The notes: generated from the letters alone by a model not told the origin. 34,882 nt of DNA from Solirubrobacterales bacterium (GCA_026392325.1 JAPLCH010000237.1:1-34882), one strand, 5' to 3'; shown: positions 6,615 to 16,828, counted from the stretch's first letter. Made by a program: numbers and translations.

Positions 6615-9226
6615 TCTGTTTCAGCCCCGGCTCTGCGTCGCTCAAGAACACGCACCATCGCTGGGACAACAATCACCACTGCAAGCAAGGCCACCAGAAG
6701 GTCAACAACCGTGGCGATTCCGAAGTCTCTCAGTACCCGAATGTCACTCAAGACAAGAACGCCGAATCCCATCACCACAGTCAGTCCGGAAACGCCAATT
6801 GCCCTGCCCGTCGTGCTGAACGCCCGTGCCAGCGAATCCTCAACAGTGCCGCCCAAGAGGGACTCTGCCCGCTGCCTCTCGGAGAGCAAAACTGCGAACT
6901 CGGTTCCAATTGCGATCACCAAAGCACCGAGCGCTGCGGAAAGAGGGTTCAGGTCCACCCCAAGGATCCAGAGCGCAAGCGTGGCCCAGCCAGTGGCCAA
7001 GGCCGTCGCTGAAAGTGGCACTGCCAACCGACGCCATGACCGGAATGCGACCATCAGCACTGCGGCTGCCAGCAGCAGTGCAACGAGGGTGATCAGTCGC
7101 CGGGAATCGGCATCAGCCAAACGGTCGTTGGCGGCGGCTGCGACCACCGGCAGGCCGCCCACCGAAGCCGTGACCCCAGAAGGGGCTGTGGCTGCCCTTG
7201 ACCGCAGGTCTTCAAACACGGCCTGCTGTTTGGAGAGCGGCATCAACTTCACCCCAAAGCTCGTGAGGACAGCGTCTCCTTGGGGTGTGATCACCGCCGA
7301 CTTGAAGTATTCGGGAACTGCTGCCAGGGCGGCCTGCGTCGCAGCTGGCGTTCCCTGCCCTGAGACAAGGTCTGTAAGCGACACTCCGGGGCACACTGCT
7401 GACCCCTTGCATCCTGTCGTCTTCGAATAGCCCCAGCGGGCCAGAACATCCTTTTGCACTCCGGCAAGCCAGGCCAATGTGCGGGGCTCCGTCACCGCCG
7501 TTCCGGTCAGCAACAGGTCCACCTCACCAGCCACCCCGGTTTCGGCCTGCAGAGCCTGTAGGTCCTGAAGCGCAGGCGTCCCAGATGGAACAAGGCGCGT
7601 GATGTCAGATTCCACATTGAGCTGTCCCTCGACGGCCCACCCTCCACTGGCAACCGCAGCAGCAACAAGCAGAACGGTTCCGGGGTTTGCGGACAGGAGC
7701 GCAGACAGCCTCACTCGTGGACCCGCAAGCTTCTGGAATGGCAGCTTTCCGATGATCAAATCACGCGCTTCAAGCCTTGCTGAGTCCAGCCAATTGGCGG
7801 CCCGAGCGGTGAAGCGGGAGCCCGGGATGGTTCCGGAGAGTCCAGCCGAACCGACGAGCACGGCACAGACAAGTGCAACAGCCACTCCGGCTATCAGGAC
7901 CAGCCCGAAGCCACGGACCATTGGTACTGGGGAAAGCATCAGTGCGAGAAAGCCAGCAGCCGTGCCGAGCGCGGCTGTGACTACCGGTGGGCCACCAACT
8001 CCGATCGCGCTCACAACCGTTTCACCTGCTGCGCCACCGTCACGTCTTAATGCTTCAACCGAACGCGCTTGAAGCTGAACCGCATAGTCCACCGCCAGCC
8101 CGATCAGGACGGGAACACCGCCAACCGCCGCGACTGTCAAGGACATGCCAAAGAGTGCCATCCCGCCGAACACCAGTGCTGCCGTCAGCAGAGCCAGAAG
8201 CAGGGGCAGAAGCCTGGCCCTGACTGGGAACGCGAGCCCAAGTGCCAAAGCCATCAATGCCGCGGCCGCAAGGAGCAATGGGATTGCTCCGGCAGCGACC
8301 TCACTTGCCAACGACTCAGCAAGAACACCCGCACCCGTAACCACATAGCGTCCGGCCTTGAGCTGGAACTCTGGCATCTTCGTTGCCGCCTCAACATCAC
8401 GGGTCAGCGCCCGCTTGGCTGAATCACTGAGTCCAGCCTTGGGCCGCACCTGGATCAGCGCTGCGCCCGCCGAGGGGAACAGGTATGAGAATCGGGCCTT
8501 TGGCTGCCCCAGTCCTCTGGATCCATCGAAGGCAACCTGGGTAACGAAGTCCGAGTTGGCAATGCTCGGCAGGCTTTTGAGCCCAGTCTGCAGCTGCAAC
8601 CGAGACAGAGCAGCGGCCGAGCGGCCCTGCTCGGCCTGACCCGCGGCAGCAGCTGCCGCGGCAGCAGCCTGAGGTGACTGACCAGCAGCGAGTGCCTGCT
8701 TCCGTGCCGCGTTCGTGGCCCTCTGGACGTTGGAAGCTGCAGAACGAAGCTCCGTCCCAAGTGCTGACGTGAGCTGGTTGGCGGCCTCGTTTATGAAGGT
8801 CGCAGGGCCGTAGACCCGTTTAACGGAACCCGCTTTCGCAATTCGTCCGCAAGGACTGTTGACGCCGCCATACGGTTTTGCCCCTTTCGGAACACGACCG
8901 CCCAAGCAGCCTTCAAGCTGGAGCAGCCTTCCAATTTCCGTCGTGAGGAGCAGTTGCTGAAGGTTCTCCTCTGCCATCACGACAATCGGGTCATCGCCGA
9001 ACTTCGCACGGATGCGATCCGTTGCTTCAGCAGCAGATGTCGCTTTGGGAACCAGAGAGTCGGTTCCTGCGGATGGCCTCAATCCGACAAGAGCACTGGC
9101 AGCAAAAACCAATCCAACGACCACTGAGGCGATACCCACGCTGCGCCGATTGGCAACAGCCATACCGGCTGTCCTCCTCAGCAGCCTGGAAAGCACCGGA
9201 TCAGCTTTCTCGTTGCGCTCAGACAC
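6611..9226 (-). CDS. MMPL/RND-family transporter
   Basis: An 871-aa inner-membrane transporter with two repeats of one helix, a large external domain, and a bundle of five or six helices. The first bundle carries the hallmark GLAVDYAVQ (376-384, with Asp380 and Tyr381) of MMPL proton relays. The second carries AIGTEFAVLLSER, in which the equivalent Asp is replaced by Glu. The first external domain has an Ala/Gln-rich helical stretch near 178-215 and Cys107 and Cys126, which could pair. MMPL proteins export or flip lipids (mycobacterial MmpL, hopanoid HpnN). The gene lies 39 nt downstream of the last Mce gene in the same direction. I infer a role in lipid handling with the Mce system, as in other actinobacterial clusters. 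The start MSERNEKADP gives a normal basic N-terminus before helix 1. Confidence 0.85.
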   Translation of the reverse strand: MSERNEKADPVLSRLLRRTAGMAVANRRSVGIASVVVGLVFAASALVGLRPSAGTDSLVPKATSAAEATDRIRAKFGDDPIVVMAEENLQQLLLTTEIGRLLQLEGCLGGRVPKGAKPYGGVNSPCGRIAKAGSVKRVYGPATFINEAANQLTSALGTELRSAASNVQRATNAARKQALAAGQSPQAAAAAAAAAGQAEQGRSAAALSRLQLQTGLKSLPSIANSDFVTQVAFDGSRGLGQPKARFSYLFPSAGAALIQVRPKAGLSDSAKRALTRDVEAATKMPEFQLKAGRYVVTGAGVLAESLASEVAAGAIPLLLAAAALMALALGLAFPVRARLLPLLLALLTAALVFGGMALFGMSLTVAAVGGVPVLIGLAVDYAVQLQARSVEALRRDGGAAGETVVSAIGVGGPPVVTAALGTAAGFLALMLSPVPMVRGFGLVLIAGVAVALVCAVLVGSAGLSGTIPGSRFTARAANWLDSARLEARDLIIGKLPFQKLAGPRVRLSALLSANPGTVLLVAAAVASGGWAVEGQLNVESDITRLVPSGTPALQDLQALQAETGVAGEVDLLLTGTAVTEPRTLAWLAGVQKDVLARWGYSKTTGCKGSAVCPGVSLTDLVSGQGTPAATQAALAAVPEYFKSAVITPQGDAVLTSFGVKLMPLSKQQAVFEDLRSRAATAPSGVTASVGGLPVVAAAANDRLADADSRRLITLVALLLAAAVLMVAFRSWRRLAVPLSATALATGWATLALWILGVDLNPLSAALGALVIAIGTEFAVLLSERQRAESLLGGTVEDSLARAFSTTGRAIGVSGLTVVMGFGVLVLSDIRVLRDFGIATVVDLLVALLAVVIVVPAMVRVLERRRAGAETE

Positions 9227-9265
9227 TGCTGTGAACCAGTCGGTTCAACATCAGGTTCCCAGTGC

Positions 9266-10810
9266 TCAGGGAGCCTGGGTGATCAGCGGGAACAGCGTTG
9301 AGAAGCCCGGAACATTCGACTGCTGGGTGCAGGCGGGCGCAAACGGTGCGTTTGTTGTTCCGCTGAACGCCATTGCCTTCAAAGCCTGTGTGAGGGTCGC
9401 GTTGACGTCATACGGAGGTGTCTGCGGGCCGGGGTCATCGGGCGCGTCCGCGGTCGTAGGAGCATTTGGCTGCGTCACTCCAGAACACTGGCCAATCTCA
9501 TAGCCCTTCAGCTCCCATGAATGTGGCAGAGCACCGCTGGAGGCCGAGTAGTACGGAGTCGTGCGGTTCGTGGTTGGACGAGATGGGAACGCGGCCAATG
9601 AAAGGGCATTCAGTGGTGCCAGCGCACGCAGATAGTGCTCGCCCGTTGGCGCCCATGGGGTCGGAAGACTGTCAGTTGCTTGCGTAGTCGCAGCAGCGTT
9701 GCCAAGGAACGCGGTCAGCGACTGCTTGTATTGGCCGACAAAATCAAGCATCGGGTTCAACTGCTGGAGGAAGAGATCGAGCTGCCCAAGAACCGTGCTC
9801 AGGCCGGGCTTGGCACCGGATCCGTTGAGGAAAGTGCCCAATGCCGGAACTCCGGCAGCAGAGGCATCCACAAGCGGCCCCAGCTTCGTGTTGATCGTCT
9901 TGAGTGGCTGAGCCAGCTGCCCAACGGACGAGAGGATCGGGCTGAGCTGCTCTGCCGCAGGCTGAAGCTGCAGGACAAGAGGATCAGCATCCTGGGCGAA
10001 TGACTTCAGACGGTTCATCGTCTTCGTGCTCTCCGACTCAAAGGTTGGAAGAACCTGGAAGGTCTCTGCAAGCTGCTGGTTTCGCTGAGCTGTTGTCGTA
10101 AAGACAGCGTTCGAGTTAGTGATCAGCTGCTGGAACTGGTTTTTGCGCTCTGCCAATGCGGTGAATACGGTTCCGGTATCCCTGACCAGCGACTGGACAG
10201 CTGCGGTCTCGCTGTTGAGGACACTCATCAGCTGGTCTGCCGAGTCGGTGAAGGACGGAAGGTTGCCGAAGGCGTCGTTGAGGTCTCCCCCGCGCCCGGC
10301 CAAGGCACCAGCGGCACCCTGCTGCCAGTCCTGGAAGCCCTTTCGGGTTGGCGCGTCGAATGTCTTGAAGATCTGGTCAATCGTGACCTGTGGGCGAACC
10401 TGCTTCTCGGGAAGAAGTCCCCCGTCGGGCAGTGGAACTCCGTTGGCGCGGTTGCCCGGTGTCAGCTCGACATAGGTCTCGCCGAGCAGGGTCTTAGTGC
10501 GAAGAATCGCCCGAGTATCACTTGGAATCGGGGAGTACCGGGGGTCGATCTGAAGCTGGGCGTGCGTGGAGTTCCGCGGCCCAAGCTCAACTGAAGCCAC
10601 CTTGCCAACAGGCACGCCACTAATTCGGACATCCGCTTGATTTGCCAACTGCCCAGCGTTATTGAAGTTCACGCTGACGCGGTAGCCCTTTGCTGCAAAG
10701 GGAACTGGCCCACCGAATGCGACCCAAAGGAACAGAATCAGGCCAAAGCACGAGAGCGCGAAGCCGGCCATGACGAGAATTCGCCCGAGTGTTGGTGCTT
10801 GTTTTTGCAT
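9266..10810 (-). CDS. Mce family protein, sixth in the cluster
   Basis: A 514-aa protein with an N-terminal helix (11-32), the MlaD/Mce beta-barrel domain at about 42-120 (YRVSVNFNNAGQLANQADVR..., LLGETYVELTPG), then a long helical needle-type region to about 350 with many Gln, Leu and Asn heptads. It ends in a non-helical tail containing several Cys. Mce proteins form heterohexameric tubes that carry lipids across the periplasm from the outer envelope to YrbE permeases. Position six corresponds to MceF in mycobacterial order. Cys21 sits inside the helix and is not a lipobox. It follows Mce protein five by 3 nt. Confidence 0.85.
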   Translation of the reverse strand: MQKQAPTLGRILVMAGFALSCFGLILFLWVAFGGPVPFAAKGYRVSVNFNNAGQLANQADVRISGVPVGKVASVELGPRNSTHAQLQIDPRYSPIPSDTRAILRTKTLLGETYVELTPGNRANGVPLPDGGLLPEKQVRPQVTIDQIFKTFDAPTRKGFQDWQQGAAGALAGRGGDLNDAFGNLPSFTDSADQLMSVLNSETAAVQSLVRDTGTVFTALAERKNQFQQLITNSNAVFTTTAQRNQQLAETFQVLPTFESESTKTMNRLKSFAQDADPLVLQLQPAAEQLSPILSSVGQLAQPLKTINTKLGPLVDASAAGVPALGTFLNGSGAKPGLSTVLGQLDLFLQQLNPMLDFVGQYKQSLTAFLGNAAATTQATDSLPTPWAPTGEHYLRALAPLNALSLAAFPSRPTTNRTTPYYSASSGALPHSWELKGYEIGQCSGVTQPNAPTTADAPDDPGPQTPPYDVNATLTQALKAMAFSGTTNAPFAPACTQQSNVPGFSTLFPLITQAP

Positions 10811-10813
10811 GCC

Positions 10814-12148
10814 CTACGACCCCCTGCAGACTGGAGCGGGGACTGACGTCGGACGCGGAGCACGAAGCAGCTCGACCGTGGCCCATGCACTTGGGCTGCC
10901 CACGGACACGTTGCCCGCTGGCGCACAGACTTCCTTGAGAATTGAGTAGATCGTGCCGAAGGTGTTCTGGGCGCCGAGGAAGACGCTCTGGCGCACCGGT
11001 CCTGCAGCATCCTGATTGAGGAGCTGGGCGTTCGTGTTATGGCTAAGCCAGAACAGATCGAACAGGTACGGCGGAACGTCCCCGGTTGGGTCATACGCAA
11101 GCTCATTGAGTCCGTAGTTGAGGCTCTTTCCGGTCTTGAGCAGACCAGGGCCTGCGGATACAAGGTCCGCCGTTGTCGGCTTCAACAGGCGCAGTGCCGG
11201 CTGCACGTCAACCGAGAACGGACGCAACTGGTCTCTGATCGGCGCGAGAGTCTGCGTGAAGAACTTCTGTGACGCAACCTGTGCCGGGGCAAGACCGCGC
11301 GCTGCTGGACGCAAGGAGCCGGCGCTGATCACTGCCTTGTTGGTAGCCGAGAGCGCCCCAGGGAGAAGCGAGATTGTCGCCTTCAGATTGGATTCCTGGG
11401 CAGCAAAGTCACCAAGAACAGCATTGCTGCTGTCAACAAAGGCTGAGAGCTGGGTGTCCTTCTTCCCAAGCTCGTTGAGGAGAAGCTGAAGGTTGGTAGT
11501 GACGCGCTTCATGTTGGACTGGCGCTTCTGCAACTGACCTGTGATCTTCGCAATGTTGCGCTGTGTAGGGTCAAGGCGCCTCAGGACCTGTGCGAGCGTC
11601 CGCCCGTTGCCTGCAAGTCCTTGTCCGCCTCCGTTGATCAGAAGTACAAGATAGTCGCGAGTGTCAGCGTCAAGCACTGACAGGAACTCGTCAAAGTTGA
11701 CATCCGGCTGTGTGTGTGAAACCGGAAGAACCTCTCCGGGAGCCAGTGGGGGGCCAGCGGAATTCGAGCCTGGATCCAGGGCAATGATCATGTCCTTAAG
11801 GCCCGTCTTGGGACGAAGCAGCATTGTCGCGTCTGGATAGATCCGACCCTTGTACTTGGGCTCAAGGTCCATTGTGACCAGCGCACGCCCGTCCTTGAGC
11901 GCAACATCGCTGACCGCGCCGATCGGAACACCGGCGATGTTCACGGTCTGTCCCTGCCCTGGAACGACAGCCTGGGCAGTTGAGAACTGGGCTTGGAAGC
12001 TGTAGACGTCCTTGCCCAGCACTGGAACCCAGCCAGGAGCAGCAAGATGCTGATTGACAAGGATGAACAGGGTTATCCCGCCCGCAATGAATACCAGTGC
12101 GAGCACCGCGAGGAAATCCTTGAAGTGTTTGCGGATTGCGATACCCAT
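10814..12148 (-). CDS. Mce family protein, fifth in the cluster
   Basis: A 444-aa protein: N-terminal helix (12-32), Mce domain about 49-127 (YSFQAQFSTAQAVVPGQGQ, VNIAGVPIGAVSDV), then a coiled helical region to about 330 and a Cys-containing tail. In mycobacteria the fifth position (MceE/LprK) is a lipoprotein; here no lipobox Cys is present, so membrane attachment relies on the uncleaved helix. Its ATG overlaps the stop of Mce four by 1 nt (TGATG). It is the shortest of the six. Confidence 0.85.
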   Translation of the reverse strand: MGIAIRKHFKDFLAVLALVFIAGGITLFILVNQHLAAPGWVPVLGKDVYSFQAQFSTAQAVVPGQGQTVNIAGVPIGAVSDVALKDGRALVTMDLEPKYKGRIYPDATMLLRPKTGLKDMIIALDPGSNSAGPPLAPGEVLPVSHTQPDVNFDEFLSVLDADTRDYLVLLINGGGQGLAGNGRTLAQVLRRLDPTQRNIAKITGQLQKRQSNMKRVTTNLQLLLNELGKKDTQLSAFVDSSNAVLGDFAAQESNLKATISLLPGALSATNKAVISAGSLRPAARGLAPAQVASQKFFTQTLAPIRDQLRPFSVDVQPALRLLKPTTADLVSAGPGLLKTGKSLNYGLNELAYDPTGDVPPYLFDLFWLSHNTNAQLLNQDAAGPVRQSVFLGAQNTFGTIYSILKEVCAPAGNVSVGSPSAWATVELLRAPRPTSVPAPVCRGS

Positions 12149-13728
12149 CAGCCTGGCGATCCTGTCTTGTCTGGAAGACCCTTGACGGCAGATGTTGCGT
12201 TCAGATCAACAGGCTGATTGCTCGGACTGCTTACGCACTTGTTGTTCGGCTTGTAGTCGGGCGCCTGATCACGGCCGAAGTACTTCGGACTCGTGCCAAG
12301 CGGAGCGTTCGGCATGTTGCCCCAAACTGGCGTCCTCAGGCTTTCCTGACCGCTGTACTCGGTCATGTCGACCTGAAGGTTGCCGCCAGTGGCCGTGTTG
12401 CGCGTGTCCTGTGCGCCACCTGGCTGGGCTCGAATGAATTGACCATTGCCGTCGTAGTTCTGGCTCTCTCCGGCAAGACCTACGAGCGCAAACCAGAACT
12501 CCTTGTAGGCAGCCTGTCCGGTTGAGAAGTCGTAGCCAACGCCAGCGTCAGCGATTGACTGATCTCCGGTCGGAAGGACCTTGTAGAAGAAGCACTGCGC
12601 CATTGAGGTTGCCTGTGGCAGGAACTGGATCTGTTGCCCAACGGTTGCGGCGGTTGATGAGGTGATTGGTCCCAGGTACTTCATGTCATAGCCCAGCTCG
12701 GTTGGCCCGAGCAGCGCAGAAGCCTGCTTGGCCCATGGGGTGCCGGCTGCAACCGTTGCCGGGGTTTCCTTGGCCGCAGGGATGAGGTCGGTTGAGAACC
12801 CGGCAATCGCTGGCAGGGCAGCGTCAACTGTGCCAAGCGCCTTGTATGTGTTCGAAAGCGTTGGCCCGAGGAGAGCGATGGACTGCTGGAGCGCTGCTGG
12901 GTTTGAGCCAAGTCCCGCCATGGTGTGACTGAAGTTGGTTACGAAGTCAGCGAGCGTGGCCTCGTTCTTGCCCAAGGCAGCAGTTGTGGCTCCAAGCCCC
13001 TTGACGAACTTGGCAAGGTCACCGGGGTGCTCGCCCAGGAAGCCTTGGTTCACGACAGCAGTTCCCTTGAGTGCCTGTGGCGACCACTTCAGCATCTTGT
13101 TCAGAGCCTGACCACCAGTCGTGCCCCTGACTTCCGGATCAACCTGTGCGTTCTCAGCCGCCGTTGGCTTGGTGTCGAGCCCCGTGCCAAGCCCTTGCAG
13201 AAGGACCTGAAGGTCCTCTCGGGTCGCAAACTGAAGGCTGGTGAGCACCTGATCCAGCTGCACTGGGGTTGAAGTTTGCGTTACGGGAATGGTTCCGCCG
13301 TCCTCCACCTCCGGGGCCGATGGGGTGCCTGGCCGGAGGTCAACGAAGAAGTTTCCCTCAAGGAAGATGCGTGGACGGATCTTCAGCTGGGCGTCCTTGT
13401 GAACAGGCAGGCCGTTGTCGTCAATTTCCATTGTCACGATGGCCGACGAAGTGTTCTTGTACCTGGAAACGTCAAGCACCTTGCCCACGTTGACGCCCGC
13501 GATTCTGACTGGTGAGGCTGGTCGGATTGAGTTCGCAGAAGTGAAGACCGCGTTGATCTTGTACCCACCGGTGAACGGGACATCCTTGGTGAACCCGAGG
13601 TAGAGGCCAACAGCAGACACGGCGAGCACGATCGCCGCAAGGCGTGCGTTATTACGAGGCTGCAGCCGCTTTGGAACCTTCCCGTTTGGCGCGCTTGCGC
13701 CGTTTGTGCTGTTTGGGTTGACGCTCAT
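12148..13728 (-). CDS. Mce family protein, fourth in the cluster
   Basis: A 526-aa protein with a 28-residue cytosolic, Asn/Pro-rich and basic leader, an anchor helix (about 29-47), the Mce domain about 56-134 (YKINAVFTSANSIRPASPVR, IFLEGNFFVDLRPG), a helical needle region, and a tail rich in Asn and Pro ending at PDKTGSPG. The longer cytosolic leader separates it from the other five, which begin close to the helix. It overlaps Mce three by 4 nt (ATGA) and Mce five by 1 nt. Confidence 0.85.
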   Translation of the reverse strand: MSVNPNSTNGASAPNGKVPKRLQPRNNARLAAIVLAVSAVGLYLGFTKDVPFTGGYKINAVFTSANSIRPASPVRIAGVNVGKVLDVSRYKNTSSAIVTMEIDDNGLPVHKDAQLKIRPRIFLEGNFFVDLRPGTPSAPEVEDGGTIPVTQTSTPVQLDQVLTSLQFATREDLQVLLQGLGTGLDTKPTAAENAQVDPEVRGTTGGQALNKMLKWSPQALKGTAVVNQGFLGEHPGDLAKFVKGLGATTAALGKNEATLADFVTNFSHTMAGLGSNPAALQQSIALLGPTLSNTYKALGTVDAALPAIAGFSTDLIPAAKETPATVAAGTPWAKQASALLGPTELGYDMKYLGPITSSTAATVGQQIQFLPQATSMAQCFFYKVLPTGDQSIADAGVGYDFSTGQAAYKEFWFALVGLAGESQNYDGNGQFIRAQPGGAQDTRNTATGGNLQVDMTEYSGQESLRTPVWGNMPNAPLGTSPKYFGRDQAPDYKPNNKCVSSPSNQPVDLNATSAVKGLPDKTGSPG

Positions 13729-15275
13729 TTGCCTGGTGGGGTTGCGGGTGGAGTGGTCTCAGCGTGCATGGTTCCGGCCTGTGGATTAAGGCCTTGCGCT
13801 GCTGTGACCTGACTGAATTGACGGGTAGAGGCGCCGTCAACCCATGGGAACGATTCGTTGCCTGCCTGGCAGGCCTTTGGCTGACCTGGAGAGGCTGTGT
13901 ATGGATAAGAGTTGGAGTGCAGGAAGTTCGTGCCGAAGGAGCCGTCACCTGTTGGGCCAGCAGCGTACGTCTTGGTCCCTTCTGGCCCGGAAATTGCGTT
14001 GCCCGATGCTCCGCCTTCTGAGTTGAATGCCCAGGCCGACCATGGGTTGGAGCCGTTGGCGGGGACGATCGGCAGTGCACGCTGAAGTGTGCCGCCGCCG
14101 GAGTCTCCGCCGGAGGTGAAGGTGAATCCGTCGCTTGTTGAGCTTGCAACGTTTCGAAGCAGGACGCTTGCGTAGTTGCAGGTTGTCTGCGCTGGTGCCA
14201 CATATTGAATAAGCGGCGTTCCCGTGTCAGTGGTGTCAGTCAGCCGTTCAATGCCCTTCTGGGTATTTGGATCCTTGAGGAATGTTTCCAGCGACGTGAA
14301 GAGGGTCGCTAGGCGGGTGTTCAACTGGCCTGAGCGGGCGAGCCCTCCGGTTGGGCTGGCTCCCGCTGCGATTGCCTCGTTGAGCGTCGTTGCCGATGCT
14401 CCAAGGGCCTTGCTGCCAGGGATCAGGGTGTTGAAGAAGGTTGCAGAATGCGCTAGGAATGGACGCTGAACAGGAAGGCTGGAGATGGCAGCGTCAAGGG
14501 CAGCTGGGCCACCCTCGATTGATGCCTGGATCGAGTCTGTGACATTGGCAAGAGCACCAAAGGTCTGAGCCATCCCGCGGAACAAGGAGGCCTGCTGTTC
14601 GGCTACTGGTGCTGACTGAGACGCAACCGCATCGAGCGCAGGGAAGAGTCTGTCAAGGCCCGTGTTGGGGTCGGAAAGGTTCTTCATCACAGGGGTCAGG
14701 TTGGCAAGCAGCGGCCCGAGGTTCCGGATGGTCTGGTTGAGGTCAAGGCCACGTCCACCGATTGCATTGCCGAACTCGATGAGGTTGGCTGATGCCGCGA
14801 CCCGAGTTGGCTCGTTGAACATGTTGAAGATGTCGTCAATCTGGACTGGAGTTGGCGTTGCAGCCTTGATTGGCATGACGGACCCAGTCTTGAAGCCTTG
14901 CGCTGAAACGCCTCGGTGGATGTCCACGTACTTGAGTCCGAGTGGCGATACCGGGCGGATTTCAACTGTTGAATCGTCGGCGAGCGGCTCAATCTTCTTG
15001 TCAAGCTGCATCGTGATCGTTGCCGTCACACGGCCGTTTGGCCAGGTCCTTGGTGCGATTTCGGTGACCATGCCGACGCGGGATCCGCCGATCTTCACCT
15101 CATTGCCCTTGACCAACGCGTTGGCGTTTGGAATCTGCGCCTTGAGCGTGTACTTGGGCACGAATGGCAAACCGGTGTTGGCGCTGTAGGCAAGGAATAC
15201 GCCAACAACTGTGATCAGGATCGTCGCGGCACCGATCAGCATGGGGTTACCAGCGATGGCGTTCGTCTTTCTCAC
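13725..15275 (-). CDS. Mce family protein, third in the cluster
   Basis: A 516-aa protein: anchor helix 12-31, Mce domain about 42-122 (YTLKAQIPNANALVKGNEVK, RPVSPLGLKYVDIHRG), helical region to about 350, and a Gly/Ser-rich C-terminal part with Cys residues that could be disulfide-linked outside the membrane. Both junctions are 4-nt ATGA overlaps, which points to fixed stoichiometry with Mce two and Mce four. Confidence 0.85.
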   Translation of the reverse strand: MRKTNAIAGNPMLIGAATILITVVGVFLAYSANTGLPFVPKYTLKAQIPNANALVKGNEVKIGGSRVGMVTEIAPRTWPNGRVTATITMQLDKKIEPLADDSTVEIRPVSPLGLKYVDIHRGVSAQGFKTGSVMPIKAATPTPVQIDDIFNMFNEPTRVAASANLIEFGNAIGGRGLDLNQTIRNLGPLLANLTPVMKNLSDPNTGLDRLFPALDAVASQSAPVAEQQASLFRGMAQTFGALANVTDSIQASIEGGPAALDAAISSLPVQRPFLAHSATFFNTLIPGSKALGASATTLNEAIAAGASPTGGLARSGQLNTRLATLFTSLETFLKDPNTQKGIERLTDTTDTGTPLIQYVAPAQTTCNYASVLLRNVASSTSDGFTFTSGGDSGGGTLQRALPIVPANGSNPWSAWAFNSEGGASGNAISGPEGTKTYAAGPTGDGSFGTNFLHSNSYPYTASPGQPKACQAGNESFPWVDGASTRQFSQVTAAQGLNPQAGTMHAETTPPATPPGK

Positions 15276-16828
15276 CTTGATCCACCCCCAAGCAGGTACT
15301 TGAGCATCGCCGACTTGCCGTCAGCTCCTGTTGCCGATGGACCTGTGGCTGCTGGCGGAACGGCAGGTGTTGTCGTGACAGTCGGTGCCGGGGCCTTGAC
15401 TGTTGCCGGAGCCTTGACGACCGCAGGGGCAGGAGCGGCAGGCTTCTTGCCCCAGATCTCCCAGCCGAATGGCTTGGCGATGACTGACTGGCTTGCAAAG
15501 TTGGTCAGGAAGTTGCCTGCGCGCGCCACCTTGCCAATCGAAGCCATGCCTGCGCCGACGCTCGGATCATTGCCACCGTCAAAGTTTGCACTGCAGGAGC
15601 CGTATGTTGATCCGCGGCCAGCCTCGGTCGTCGCACATGCTCCAATTGGGTAGAGCAGCAGCTCTCCACGGACATAGTGTCCGTACTTGTTGAAGCCGTT
15701 ACCCGCTGCCACCTGGCTGTAAAGCGTCTGCATCAGGAACTCCCAGCCGCCAGTCTTCTGCAGGCTCTGAAGCAGGGAACCGAGTCCGTTGGCGAATGGG
15801 TTCAGGCCTGCCGCCAGCTGCTTGGTCTTTGCCAGCGCACCCAGCACCACTGGGTCGGTGAAGACTGTTGAACCGGTCGTAGCGAGTGGGTTTCCGAGTG
15901 TCACGAAAGCGCCAGTGGAGTTATTTGCAAATGCGGGAAGGTTCTTGACCACACCGTTGATGGCAGCCTCATGTCCTTGCAGTGGCTGCAGGAACCCTTC
16001 AAGCGCTTGCGAGAAATTGCCTAGCTCATTCATTGTTGGGGTCAGCTGTTGAAGGAAGGCTGGGAACTTCTGGAAGTTCGCCTGGAGCGCCTGACCCTTG
16101 GCTGCAGATGCCCTGGACACAACCTCGGAGTTGCGAATGAACGCCGCTACTGAAGCGCGATCCCTTGCCAATGGGGCCAGAGATGCATCGGAGTTGACTG
16201 CGAGGTTTTCAAGTGTCTTGTTCTGACCAGCAAGGATTGCGAGCACCTTGTCGGTCTCCTGAAGGGCTGGGTTGGCGCGGCGAATGACCGTGTTCAGGGT
16301 CTGTCCGTTGCCAGCAAGGGCAGTACCGAACTCGTTCAGAATGATCGCGAAACGTTGGCGTTCCGGGACGCGCATGATGTTGTTGATCAGGTCGATTCCG
16401 ACGGGAGATGACGTGTTCTGGACGGGCATCAGCCTGTCGCCTTCCCCCGGCCCCGACTGAATGACCGACAGCTCAGGCGCAGGGGCTTGGCCTGGCGCAC
16501 GTGGCTTGGTTGGTGAGCAGTCCACGAACTGCTCTCCGATCAGTGACTGCGGCCGAATGATGCAGTTTGAGTCAGTCCTGAAGTCTGTGTAGCCAGGGTT
16601 GTCGATGCGCATCGTCACAGCAGCCTTGTTGTCCTGAGTGACCCCAAGGTGTTCCACAACGCCGACCGTCACGCCAGCGACGCGGACCTGCTCGCCGACG
16701 GCAAGCTGGTTGGCGTTGTCAAAGATCGCGCGGATTCTGTACTGGTCTGAGTTTCCGGCCGCGAGGCCAAAGACAAGGAGTCCAGCCCCAAGGAGTACCG
16801 CCGCAGCTATGCCGATTACGCGCTTCAT
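15272..16828 (-). CDS. Mce family protein, second in the cluster
   Basis: A 518-aa protein: anchor helix 4-24, Mce domain about 30-105 (YRIRAIFDNANQLAVGEQVR, RPQSLIGEQFVDCSP), helical needle region, then a C-terminal tail. The tail (about 450-500) is low complexity, with repeated Ala-Pro-Thr-Val units such as VVKAPATVKAPAPTV, probably extended and exposed outside the membrane. A tail of this kind is not seen on the other five. It overlaps Mce one by 1 nt and Mce three by 4 nt. Confidence 0.85.
   Translation of the reverse strand: MKRVIGIAAAVLLGAGLLVFGLAAGNSDQYRIRAIFDNANQLAVGEQVRVAGVTVGVVEHLGVTQDNKAAVTMRIDNPGYTDFRTDSNCIIRPQSLIGEQFVDCSPTKPRAPGQAPAPELSVIQSGPGEGDRLMPVQNTSSPVGIDLINNIMRVPERQRFAIILNEFGTALAGNGQTLNTVIRRANPALQETDKVLAILAGQNKTLENLAVNSDASLAPLARDRASVAAFIRNSEVVSRASAAKGQALQANFQKFPAFLQQLTPTMNELGNFSQALEGFLQPLQGHEAAINGVVKNLPAFANNSTGAFVTLGNPLATTGSTVFTDPVVLGALAKTKQLAAGLNPFANGLGSLLQSLQKTGGWEFLMQTLYSQVAAGNGFNKYGHYVRGELLLYPIGACATTEAGRGSTYGSCSANFDGGNDPSVGAGMASIGKVARAGNFLTNFASQSVIAKPFGWEIWGKKPAAPAPAVVKAPATVKAPAPTVTTTPAVPPAATGPSATGADGKSAMLKYLLGGGSR

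Noticed and set aside
6534..7430. 298-codon plus-strand frame within the MMPL gene
   Set aside because: Ser/Thr/Ala-rich low complexity, antisense to conserved MMPL helices.
8640..8690. GC-rich repeat in the MMPL gene as a possible tandem-repeat locus
   Set aside because: It encodes an Ala run in a helical external segment and has irregular codons, so it is ordinary low-complexity coding sequence.
13652..14203. 183-codon minus-strand frame overlapping two Mce genes
   Set aside because: Rich in Gln, Pro and Arg without any fold-like pattern, and it overlaps the ends of two well-supported Mce genes in another frame.
15290..15480. Tandem repeat at the 3' end of the second Mce gene
   Set aside because: The repetition is at the protein level (Ala-Pro-Thr-Val) with varied codons. 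It is a disordered tail, not a DNA repeat element.
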